Position numbers and translations under genes: made by a program | Notes under the pieces: generated by a model | What the model was told of the DNA's origin: nothing | Databases searched by the model: none | What the model saw: only the letters and a program-made list of their open reading frames with translations | Part shown: positions 47,927-57,888 of the stretch, piece by piece | Layout of the letters: the number at the start of each line of letters is the position of its first letter | How positions within the stretch are numbered: position 1 is the stretch's first letter | DNA from: Neovahlkampfia damariscottae | Lineage: Eukaryota; Heterolobosea; Selenaionea; Neovahlkampfiida; Neovahlkampfiidae | Direction: 5' to 3' | Length of the DNA stretch: 64,000 bases | Assembly (NCBI GenBank): GCA_016618085.1 | Contig: JABLTG010000001.1 | Coordinates: 313,461-377,460 of the forward strand

Positions 47927-48939
47927 TTAAAATTTATTTCCCATTATATCATCTAGTAGAATGATATCTTCCTTTTCCTTTTTAAATAACAATTTGAATA
48001 ACAAAATAGACTTACATCAAAAATATTTTCGTACTTCAAAATCATGATTGTTACAGTGGTATTAAACTTTTCAAGGTTCGCAATTTCTTTAGTTGATGGA
48101 TTTTTTGAATAATGACACAGACCCATTGCCATTATTTTACCCAAATTATCCGCCTATCCATTCAATTTGTTTAAAAAAGAGAAATAGTTACGTTCATTTT
48201 TTCATTATGGTCATGTGTCTTTTTAAGTAAATAAAATAATAAAGTTAATATAGATTTTCTTGTTTTTGATAATTTTTTTAATTCTTTTTTTGCAATCAAA
48301 ACGAATTGTTTTTCGTCTTTATAAGTAAGTTTCATAATATTGTACAGACATCCTTTTGAGCAATAACCCATTATTGGATCAGTTAGTGAGTTTAATATAT
48401 TTCTAATTAATGAAGTATACAAAATTGAATCATTTTCTTTTTCTAATTTATTATACAACTCATCAACTAGAAAAAGAGAAATTTAATTTTCGTTTTTTAT
48501 TTTCTTTACAATTTGGATATTCAAAATAATTTGTTTTATATTCATCTATTATTTTCTTTCCTCTTGATACACGAAATAATCCTTTTAAAATTAAACTTCT
48601 TATTTTCTTATCCAAACCTTCTTCTTCAAAATATTTTTCATTTTTATTCATTAAAACAAAACAATGTTTCAATATAACTGGAATTATTTCATTCTTATGA
48701 TCATTCCTTTTCATTGTTTTTTCAATTGTAAAATTATTTTCATCAAATTTTTCAATTTTTGGGATAGTATTAATAAAACTAAAACTTCGAGTTTTTGGTC
48801 TTGAAATATCGCTATGATACTTTGGTAGTGTTTCTTTTGGGACAAAGAAACCTATATTTTAGTTATGATAATTAAACTAACCAAAGAAGGATTGACGTCT
48901 CTTCATCTCTTTTAGAATTGGCTTATTTTCACCGTTCAT
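47927..48939 (-). CDS. RhoGAP-domain protein
   Basis: Five exons (introns 48852-48881, 48467-48509, 48154-48191 and 47978-48015), 287 residues. RhoGAP core: IIPVILKHCFVLMNKNEKYF, the arginine finger in LILKGLFRVSRGKKIIDEY, then LYTSLIRNILNSLTDPIM, LTLLFYLLKK and ADNLGKIMAMGLCHYS. It should turn off Rho/Rac GTPases. The catalytic Arg is present. The last intron has two acceptors 6 nt apart (AAAAAG|GAAAAG|GAAG), both in frame, so two forms differing by Glu-Lys are possible. Start after GACCAAT. Confidence 0.85.
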
Positions 48940-49016
48940 CTTTTGACCAATAAAATTCATTTGATGTGAGCTAAATACCCATAACCAAAAGACAATAAAC
49001 AAAATGAAAATTTGAT

Positions 49017-50234
49017 TTATTTTTTTAATTCACTTGGATCTAAATCACAAGTTTTTCTTAAAGTTAAAGTTGGTGCTTTACTTTGAACAAAATTCAAACA
49101 TTCTTCTACTTGATCTGGTAATATGATATTGGTAATGATGGTTTCAATTCTATCTTTATTTCCTTGAATTTTACTATTAAATGTACTTGTTATATATTCA
49201 AGTGCTTGTTCTGGATCTGTATCACCTTTATATTTTGGAAATATATCTTTTAATTTATCTACTTTTTGTATTTTTTTAGTTAACAAATCTTTTTTGTTAT
49301 AAACTAAAAGAATTGGTGTTTTGCTAAACCATTCACCATTAATTGTCTTTTCAAATGTCTCAAGTGATTCTAACATTCTATTGGATCCTTCTCCTTGTTC
49401 ATAAATAGTTTCATCATAATCACTTAATGATATAATATAAATCAAAAGATCAACATTTTTAAAAACTTTTTGCCATTTTTTTCTTTCATTTTTTTGACCA
49501 CCAACATCCTATAAAAGTTAAAAAAAAAATATTTCAAACAAAATAATGAAATAATACTCCTGAATGAGTAAATTGAATACTTGTAATTCCTGTTGTCTTT
49601 TTTCGACATGAAAAAATATCTTCTTCTGTTGGTAAAAAATCTTTATCAATTTTTGGCATAGTTTTCTCCAATAAACTATTTTCGTTAATTTTTTTTCAAA
49701 ACTTACTAATCACTTCCATCAAAACGTGTTAAAAGAGGCTCTGTTCTAAAGACTTCCCACATTATAGGTTCATTCCAAATTTGAGCAAATATTTTATAAT
49801 CTTTAGTGTCCTTCAAAACTTTAGCGTGATTTTTTTTTGATTGTTCAAGATCTACACCTTCTTTTACAAAAGAGAATGTATTAAGTTCAAGTGATTTTAA
49901 GTGATTTATTTGATCAATAATTTTTTCGTCTTCGAATTTATCCGAAAATTTATCAATTGCTATTTGACCAACTTCGCAAGTGAGGTCATTTAAATTACTT
50001 AAAACAGCTGAAACGTAAGACTCTGTAATTTTAAACATCTCCTCTTCTTGAGAATTATTTAATTTGTTGACTTGAAAATATAAAGTCGACTTTCCAGAAA
50101 AACCTTTTTTTTACAAAATAAAGAAATAGATTACCTGTGCCAAGTGTCAAAATTTTACAATAATTTGTGTCCATTTTTTGTCTATTCGGTTTACTTTCGC
50201 TACTTTCGCCAACGCTGTCGAATTTTTGGCCCAT
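49017..50234 (-). CDS. Divergent heterotrimeric G-protein alpha subunit (copy 1)
   Basis: Four exons (introns 50104-50134, 49676-49706 and 49509-49557), 368 residues. MGQKFDS start suits N-myristoylation. Motifs: G1 LTLGTGFSGKST, switch I DIFSCRKKTTGI, switch II DVGGQKNERKKWQKV, G4 LVYNKKD. The usual Glu of GxGESGKS is Phe, and the G5 TCAT motif is replaced by ITNIIL. The end is extended past the normal receptor-binding tail with TLRKTCDLDPSELKK. Close paralogue of the gene at 52383-53774, with which it brackets a transporter gene. Confidence 0.88.
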
Positions 50235-50352
50235 TCTTTCAAGTTTGTTTATTGATTTAATTGGTTAAAAATTCTCCATTGACCCACTTAAAAATCAGAA
50301 GAAAAAGAAGTAAAAATTTAATGAGAGATCAAATTTTTTATTTTTATTTTTA

Positions 50353-52297
50353 TCAGCATGGTGGATTAAAACCCAGATAGGCACCATGTATGATGTCTAA
50401 AATAACTCTATAACTTCCCAATCCAACAAGCAAAACTGTAGAAATGCCTACAACAAAGGCCAACAAGAAAACAATCCAACCTGAAGAAAATTAATAAAAT
50501 TTCAAATTACTTGGTCTTCCAAATTTCTTAACAACCCAACTCACCACAACTTGACCAAAAATTGATGCTATTAATCCAACAAAACCAAAGAACAAACCAT
50601 AATCCCAAGGAAGTAATCCAAATATAAAATATTGAAGAGTTGTTGAAGATGATGTAAATAACTGAATAATATGTTAAATGAAGAATTGAAATTACAATCA
50701 TATCTAAAAATGTTAAAATAAATGTTAAAAAATAATTACATGCAGATGAAGAAGTTGATATTTGTGAGAGTACACCTAATTCAAGTAAAACAGGACCTGT
50801 TACTAAACCACCACCAACACCTTCAAGATAAAATTATAGATGAAATAAATTACCAAGTAAACCTGTATGTTAAAATATGAATTTATTACCTGCAACAATT
50901 CCTGCAAATAGACAAACTGTTGGAATTAAAAATGTATTTTTTAGTGAATATTTAACATCTCCTTCAGTGAATTCATAACCTAATTTCTTTTTTTTCACAT
51001 AAAACAATCGTAAGTAAACTGCAACACATAAACTGATTAACACCAAAACAGGAAATACACTAAATACGACTATCCAATAGATCCATCCACATTTTTCGAT
51101 TCCAAGAATACTTGGGACTCCATGACCACCTTTCATCAATGAGACTACCAAAATGATCAACCAACTGATGAACAATGGAATTGCTTTGTAGAATGGGAAT
51201 CTAAATGCTTCAAATTTTAAAATTCGATCTAAGCTCTTCTGACTTTCAACAGAAGGTGGTGAAAAAAATTCATCATTTTCAAAAAAAACATGACTTTGAG
51301 ATTTTCTCACAGGTATATCATCAATACTAGATCTATTTTCTTCATTTTTTGATTCTTCCATTTTCTCTTCTTGTGATTCTTCTGTTGGTAATTCATTCAC
51401 TTCTTCATTTTCAACAACATTAATTTCATCATTTTCTTTCATTTCAACTTCAACAACTTGTTTTTCTGCATCAATGGTTGCATACTCATCAATTTCTTCT
51501 TCTAACTCTTTTTTTTCTTCTTCTTCAATTTTTTCTTTTTGTTTTGTTTCATTTTTATATTGAGTGAGACCTTTTCTCAAAGTTCTATAAGTTGTTATAC
51601 CTAATAGTAACAATAAAAGTATTACAACCAACCAATATGGAAACATAATCTACAAACAATAATAAAAAACTAAAAAAACATCATACATTCAAAAAAACAC
51701 CTATAATAGTACCAGCTAATACAATAGGTTCAATAAGCATACAAATATCATAATCTATTAAAGGTCTATTAACTTCTGGATATTTTGGATGTCTTCTTAA
51801 AGAAAAAAAAATAAAATTTGTGATTGCACCTCCAAATATGATTGCTTTTGATAAAGCAATTGATAATTGATGATCAAATCCACCAATGAGTATCAAAATA
51901 GGAACAAAAATACCTCCTCCACCGACACCAGCTTGTGCAGCAAGCATTGAACCGATAAAACAAAACTAAATAAAATTTAAATGACTCTTAATGTTACAAA
52001 TGTTGCTAGAATATCATAAATGCTGATATTTGGAAATAAGTTTTTGTGCGCACAAAAATTAGTTATATTTGTATTTCCATCCATTTTACAAATATATAAT
52101 GGATAATCAGAACATTGGGCTTTTCCAATTTCACAATGACTTAAAATATTTCAGACTTTAATCAAAACTAACCTACAAATACCGTTCAAACAAACAAACT
52201 GCTGACCACATTGATATTTCTGATTTTTTATTGTACAATTTGATCCAATTTGTGCATAAACAGAAAGAACCAAAAGTAAAAATAAAAACACTTTCAT
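50353..52297 (-). CDS. TauE/SafE family membrane transporter
   Basis: Eight exons, one of 9 nt (introns 52140-52172, 51966-51997, 51650-51686, 50863-50889, 50821-50853, 50662-50695 and 50481-50510), 572 residues. Signal peptide (MKVFLFLLLVLSVYAQ), Cys-rich luminal part, then two halves of four membrane spans with the repeated glycine motif: AAQAGVGGGGIFVPILILIG and GIVAGLLGVGGGLVTGPVLL. A long acidic cytoplasmic loop (about 200-310) separates them. The family moves sulfite, sulfoacetate or similar organosulfur anions; in eukaryotes the substrate is mostly unknown. Confidence 0.88.
50854..50862 (-). other. 9-nt micro-exon of the TauE/SafE gene
   Basis: Minus-strand GTTTACTTG between ACAG and GTAATT. 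It codes the centre of GLLG in AGLLGVGGG, the most conserved motif of the second half. Without it the motif is lost. Confidence 0.8.
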
Positions 52298-52382
52298 TTT
52301 TTTATTTCGGAGTTTGTTTCAAATTCTCACTTGATTGGTTCGAAAAAAAATAAAATAAATTTAATTTTCTAAAAAACAGTTT

Positions 52383-53774
52383 TTATTTTTTTTTATTTGA
52401 AATATCTTTAATATTTCCTGTTTCAACTAAATTTTTTGCTTCAGTAATCAAAGATTCAAATGCTTCTTTAGCACTGTCAGGAATGAGAACAGAAGTTGTG
52501 AATTGATGAATATTGTCAGGATTTCCTTTATACAAATCGAAGAACATAGTTTGAATGAATTCTTCTGCAGCTTTTGGATTCTTTCCACCTTTAAATTATT
52601 AAAAAAATTTTTTCATTTTTCTTTACCTTTATATTCAGGAAATACATCTTTTAATGTATCATTTTCTTGAATTTTTTTTTCTAGAAGATCTTTTTTGTTG
52701 AATATTAAAATGATAGGTGAGTTTTTAAACCAATCTAAATTGACAGTTGCTTCAAAAACTTCAACAGCCTCTTTCATTTTATTTGTATCTCTATTTTCAT
52801 ATAAAACTTCATCATAATCAGATAATGATACAATATAAATTAAAATGTCAACTGAACTTAATACTAATATCATTTTTTAAATATATTTTTAATTTTTACC
52901 TTTTTGCCATTTTTTTCTTTCATTTCTTTGTCCACCAACATCCTTTAAATCTAATTTTATTCCATCCACTTGAAATTGTTCTGTTGCAACACCAACTGTT
53001 TTTCTACGACAATGAAGAATATCTTCTCTTGATGGTTCATATGGTTTTGAAGCAACACGTTTTAAATTATCAATTTCAAGAAAACTAAAAAAAAGGTAAT
53101 ATTAAAACAAACAATTCTTTCTCTTTCTTACTGTTCAATTCCATCAAAATAATCAAATCCTTCTTTCTGTTTAAAATATTCTCTCATTGTTTCATCTTCC
53201 CATATTTTGACAAAACACTGACGTATTTCACAAGGTGGATCTGTATAAGGATTATCCTTCTTTTTTGGATTCTCTTCCATGAAATTAATGTATTTTTCAA
53301 CGTTTAAAGGATCATCACCTTTTTGAAGAAAATTAAAATAACTTAGTACAACACAAACCTGATAATTCACGTAATTCATCAATTTTTTTCAAGTTGGAAA
53401 CTGTTTCAGAGTCTTTAAATGAATTTTCTCCTTTTTGTTCAATTATGTATTTACCTAACTCTGAAGTTGTCAAAAGGATGTTATGATAAATTCCGGAAAC
53501 ATATTGTGGTTTGAGTTTTTTTTCTCCTTGCACACCATTAATTAAACAATTCACTTGAAAGTAAAGTGTTGATTTCCCTGAAAATCCTATAAAGATGAGT
53601 TTTTTTTTTATTTTTTTCTTTTTACCTGTTCCTGCAAGTAAACATTTGACAGGTGGAGAATTTTTAAAATTTGTCTTTTTTCGTTTTGGATTCTCACTTT
53701 CCTTCACCAGATCACCACTGGTGAATATTTAAATGTATCTTTTTTTCTTACCTGCTATCGAATTTATTACCCAT
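52383..53774 (-). CDS. Divergent heterotrimeric G-protein alpha subunit (copy 2)
   Basis: Seven exons (introns 53720-53753, 53587-53625, 53319-53358, 53085-53131, 52864-52899 and 52589-52626), 385 residues. Starts MGNKFDSS. G1 LLAGTGFSGKST, switch I DILHCRRKTVGV, switch II DVGGQRNERKKWQK, G4 LIFNKKD. As in copy 1 the Glu in G1 is Phe and G5 is degenerate (FTTSVLIPDS). The helical domain holds extra Lys/Pro-rich loops. Three introns lie at equivalent positions to those of copy 1 (after GTG, before switch I, around switch II), so the pair arose by duplication, with later intron gain or loss. Confidence 0.88.
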
Positions 53775-53883
53775 GGAGTTGTATGGTCGTCCACGCGGTT
53801 GGAGAAGAAATTGACGTTGATGGATTTGACCAATCAAATGAATTTATATAATTAGAACTAATTTTCAGAAATGAGTAGAAAAA

Positions 53884-55914
53884 TTAAATTTTTGATTTAT
53901 TTGTACTTGTTATAGCATTTTTCCAATTTATTGTTTGAGAATCAATTTCGTCTTCAGTCATTTTACATTCAAAAGTTAAAACATCACCAGCTTGTTTTGG
54001 AACTTGAGTATAATCCTTCCAAAATCTAAAAAGAAAAAAAATGAAAAATATTTTTAAATTTTACCCAACTCCAAGTGCTGATCCAATAGCAGCTCCTCTT
54101 GCAGTCATTTCAACATTCTTTGGTCTTTCAACTCTAATGTTTGATAAATTAGATTGTATTTGAAGTAAATTTTTTGAATTTGTGACCCCACCATCAACTT
54201 TTAATACTTTTGGTTCGACTTTATGATCTGTGTCTTCTACCATAATTTCTAAAACTTCTTTAATTCTAAAACAAATCCCTTCAAACATGGCTCTTGCAAT
54301 ATGACTTTTATTTGAATAAAAAGTTAATCCAAAGATTGCTCTAATAAAATTATGTTAACATTTTTAAAATATATACGCTCTACAAAAAATATGTAAGTTT
54401 TGAATAATCAAACTTTGCATTTGGATTCCAGTATGGAGCAAATAAACCAGAGAAAGATGGAACGATAATGACACCCTCTGAAGTTGATACTTTTGAAACA
54501 GCAGCATCTAAATCTTGAACTGATTCAAATAATCCTAAATCTTGAACTAACCAATTGATTCCTGAACCACAAACAGAAACAGATCCTTCCAAAGCATAAA
54601 CTGCATCTTCTTTACCAAATTTATAAGCAACAGTTGATAATAATCCAGATTTTGAATAAACTACACTTTTCCCAACATTCATTAGCATAAAACAACCAGT
54701 TCCATAACTGAAATGAATAAATTTATCACTTACGTATTTTTTGCTTCACCAACTTCAAAACATTGATGACCAACTAAAGCAGCTTGTTGATCTCCTAAAC
54801 ACTATTTTAAATTCAATACCTAACCAATATTGACTTACACAACTAATTGGTACATCAACACATTCACCTACAACACATTTTCCATAAATTTCAGAACTAC
54901 TTTTAATTTCTGGAAATATAACCTCTGTTGGTATTTCAAAAACTCTAAAAGAATTAAAAAAAAAAAAAAATGAAAACAAACTTTTTCATTTCATTGTCCC
55001 ATTGTAACGTTTTGATATCCATAAACATAGTTCTTGAAGCATTTGTAACATCTGTTATATGTTTTCCTGAATCTTTACCTCCTGTTAATTTCCAAATTAA
55101 CCAACTATCAAATGTACCAAACATACATGTTCCTTTTTTTATTGAATTTTGAACTTGTTTTGACTTTTAATTTAAAAATTGAAAAAAAAATAATGTTACA
55201 TTTTCTATTAACCATTTCAATTTTGATGCACTAAAATAAGTTGACAAAGGTAAACCGACTTTTTTTTGAAAAGCAAATTTATCGTTATTATTTTTTCTAA
55301 TCAATTCTTCAACAATATTTGATGTTCTAGTATCATGCCAAACAATAGCATTATATAATGGTTTTTCTGTTTCTTTATCCCAAACTAAAGTTGTTTCTCT
55401 TTGGTTTGTTATTCCAATACTAATAACTTTTGAATTTTGAATCTCTTTTTTTGCTTTTATAACAGAAGAATTTATACATTCAAGTGTTTTTTCAAATACT
55501 TCAATTGGATTTTGGTCAGTCCAACCTGTTTGAATAAATATAAAAAAAAAACACTTTACCTGGATTTTGATGGAACTGTGTATATTCTTGTTGAGAAGAT
55601 GATACAACATTTAAATGTTCATCAAAAACTAAAACTCTTGTACTTGTAGTTCCTAAATCAATTGAAACAATTAAAGGTGTTGGTGACATATTATTTAAAA
55701 AATCAGAATTTAATTGGTTGACTGTTTTATCTGATCTTGATGAAGACATAATATTAGTATTTACAAATTTAAAAATCTCTTCACTTTTAAAAATTATTCT
55801 TTTCAACCATTTTGTTGTTTGAGTTTGAAATAATTTCTTCAATTCAAAATTCAAAGAAAATGAATTGAATTGTATCATTAATTTATGATTCTTTATCATT
55901 TGTTTCTTCAACAT
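53884..55914 (-). CDS. GK: Glycerol kinase with N-terminal extension
   Basis: Nine exons, one of 3 nt (introns 55526-55559, 55164-55199, 54945-54981, 54802-54838, 54708-54733, 54380-54413, 54341-54376 and 54026-54064), 583 residues. FGGY kinase motifs: [88 protein letters not shown] and [17 protein letters not shown]. It makes glycerol 3-phosphate. By the CCAAT rule (55940-55944) the ATG is at 55914, adding about 87 residues ([20 protein letters not shown], basic) before the fold, possibly a mitochondrial or membrane signal. An internal ATG just before the fold could give a short form. Confidence 0.92.
54377..54379 (-). other. 3-nt micro-exon of glycerol kinase
   Basis: Minus-strand AGC between TTTGTAG and GTATAT. 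Two introns of 34 and 36 nt flank it. Including it gives PNAKAAIFGLT, the same length as the family's PNARGxIxGLT; skipping it leaves one residue missing. Confidence 0.6.
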
Positions 55915-55952
55915 TTTATCTGAAGAACAACTTAAAGAACCAATCAAAAAAT

Positions 55953-56914
55953 TTATTTAAAAAAACTTGAATTTAATAATAGAACAATCATTAAGACAAT
56001 TAAAATTAATAAAATAATAAATATAATAAATAAGGCTATTAATCTATACCAATTTCTTCCAATTTCTTTTTGTGCTCCATCAATTTCTTTATTAACTTTA
56101 TTTATTTTTATAGTTTGTTCATCCAATGGAATTTCAATCTTTTTTTCAATTTTTTCATTTTGATATTCTAATTGATCTTTTATTTTCATATTTTTATCTC
56201 CCAATTCTTCTAATTGATTTTTAAATTTGTTCATTTCTTCTTGCCATTTTTTTTGATATTCTTCAAGTCTTAATTTTGAATCAGAAATATCAATTTTTGG
56301 TAATTCTACATTTTCATATTTTTCAAATGTCTTTGAATTCTCTTTAAATTTTACAAAAGTTGAATTTCTATTTGTTGTGTTTGAATCAAAGTAGGTAGAA
56401 GTTGTTACTTCATTTTTTTTTGATATTAGTGTTTTAATTTGATTTAAATGTAATTCTATAATTTCTAAATCCTCTTGTTGACTTTTTATTCTTTCTTCAT
56501 TTCTACTCCATTTGAACATTCTTATTGAAGATTCTGCTTTATTTAATTTTTTTAATTTTTGAAAATCTTTTTCAATGAATTCAATCATTTGATTTAAATC
56601 TCTTGATGATTTTAATATTTCTTGTTGAGAAGATCCTAATTTCCTTTTTTCTTTATATTCATTCAATCTCTTTTTTTTTTTAATTTTTATTTATTTTTTT
56701 TACTTCTTTAAAGGTTTCTATTTTTTTGGAAATTATATATTTTGTATAATCAAACGCATCTGCTCCAATATTTAAATCATCTTCTTTTTCTCTTTTATAC
56801 TTTTTAGTGTTTTCGTTTTTCGTCTTACTTTATACTTGCACCTCCAGTTTCTAAATATTGATTTTCAAGTCTTTGAAGCAAGTTATTGATGAGTATTTTT
56901 TTCTTTCTTGACAT
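55953..56914 (-). CDS. Tail-anchored coiled-coil protein, SNARE-like
   Basis: Three exons (introns 56792-56828 and 56670-56703), 296 residues. Helical throughout with a single membrane span at the very C-terminus (about 268-291, LIALFIIFIILLILIVLMIV) and almost nothing after it. The 60 residues before the span (LEELGDKNMKIKDQLEYQNE then KIEKKIEIPLDEQTIKINKV) have SNARE-type heptads with a Gln near the expected zero layer, like Qc SNAREs, and the N-terminal half could be a three-helix regulatory domain. The match is by pattern only. A shared CCAAT (56978-56982) divides it from the F-box gene. Confidence 0.6.
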
Positions 56915-56999
56915 CAAATTTTATTTCTTCCTAATTATTTTTCTTTATTTATTCATCTTTTAAATTGAAGTTCATTGATTGGTTTGATTGATCCCACCA

Positions 57000-57809
57000 A
57001 TGAAAAGAAAATTTTTCAATGAAGAGGTTGGAGAAAAAATAAAAAAATATAAACTGTTGAAAGAATTGACAGATGATATTTTATACTTTATATTTCAATT
57101 TATCAATGATTTTGAATTAAATATTATTCGTTTTACAAACAAGAGATTTTTAAAAATATCAAATTATCCAAACATTTGGAAAACTATTGATATGGGAAAA
57201 ATATGCTTATATAAAAATGTATTAACTAAAAATTTGGAAGAAAAAAGAATAATTTCATTTTTTAATTCAATAAATACTGAATCCATTCAAAAGATTTCAT
57301 TAAAAAATTGTAGAAAAATGAATATTGATAGTTTAGTTAAAGTACTTGAAAATTGTACAAATGTTAAATCTATCTCTTTGATTTTATGCAAAATTTCAAT
57401 TTTAGAGTTATTGAAATTTTTTGAAGTCGAAAATTTTTTGAATAAATTACAACGAATAGAATTGGGAATAATTTTAATTGATCCTTCAGATGAAATATCA
57501 CGATTAGAAGAATTATTGGAGAAAAAAAATATTGAACTTGATTGTGCTCTTTGTAGGAATTGTAGAGATAGAATATTACTGAAATCATTATGTTGTGGTA
57601 TTTGTAAAAAAATTAATTGTTTGAATTGTAATTTTACATTCTTTTGCTCGTTTTGTACTGTTTGGATTTGTAATGATTGTGCTGTCAATTGGGAGAATTG
57701 TGATATCTGTGGTAGAATTAGTTGTGGAAGATGTAATTGTGTTAAATATTGCTCAATTTGTCAAAAAAATGCATGTTCATCACATTGTGATTGTATGTTT
57801 ATTGAATGA
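57000..57809 (+). CDS. F-box protein with Cys-rich C-terminus
   Basis: Single exon, 269 residues. F-box-like helices at about 20-60 (LLKELTDDILYFIFQFINDF then RFTNKRFLKISNYPNIWK), a stretch like one or two Leu-rich repeats (ISLKNCRKMNIDSLVKVLEN), then a Cys-rich block from about 185 with over 25 cysteines (CALCRNCRD, CCGICKKINCLNC, CDICGRISCGRC, CSICQKNACSSHCDC), suggesting several zinc sites. F-box proteins link substrates to SCF ubiquitin ligases. Family unknown. ATTGG 17 bases before the ATG. Confidence 0.75.
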   Translation: MKRKFFNEEVGEKIKKYKLLKELTDDILYFIFQFINDFELNIIRFTNKRFLKISNYPNIWKTIDMGKICLYKNVLTKNLEEKRIISFFNSINTESIQKISLKNCRKMNIDSLVKVLENCTNVKSISLILCKISILELLKFFEVENFLNKLQRIELGIILIDPSDEISRLEELLEKKNIELDCALCRNCRDRILLKSLCCGICKKINCLNCNFTFFCSFCTVWICNDCAVNWENCDICGRISCGRCNCVKYCSICQKNACSSHCDCMFIE

Positions 57810-57888
57810 ACAAAAAAAAGAAAAATTTGAAAATGATAGTTTGATTGGTTGATTTATCCCGCTTTTTCTAACGAACCACAGCAAGTGA

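Noticed and set aside
49017-53774. The two G-alpha genes as small Ras-like GTPases
   Set aside because: The DVGGQ.NERKKW switch II, the helical-domain insert and the MGxKFDS start are those of heterotrimeric alpha subunits.
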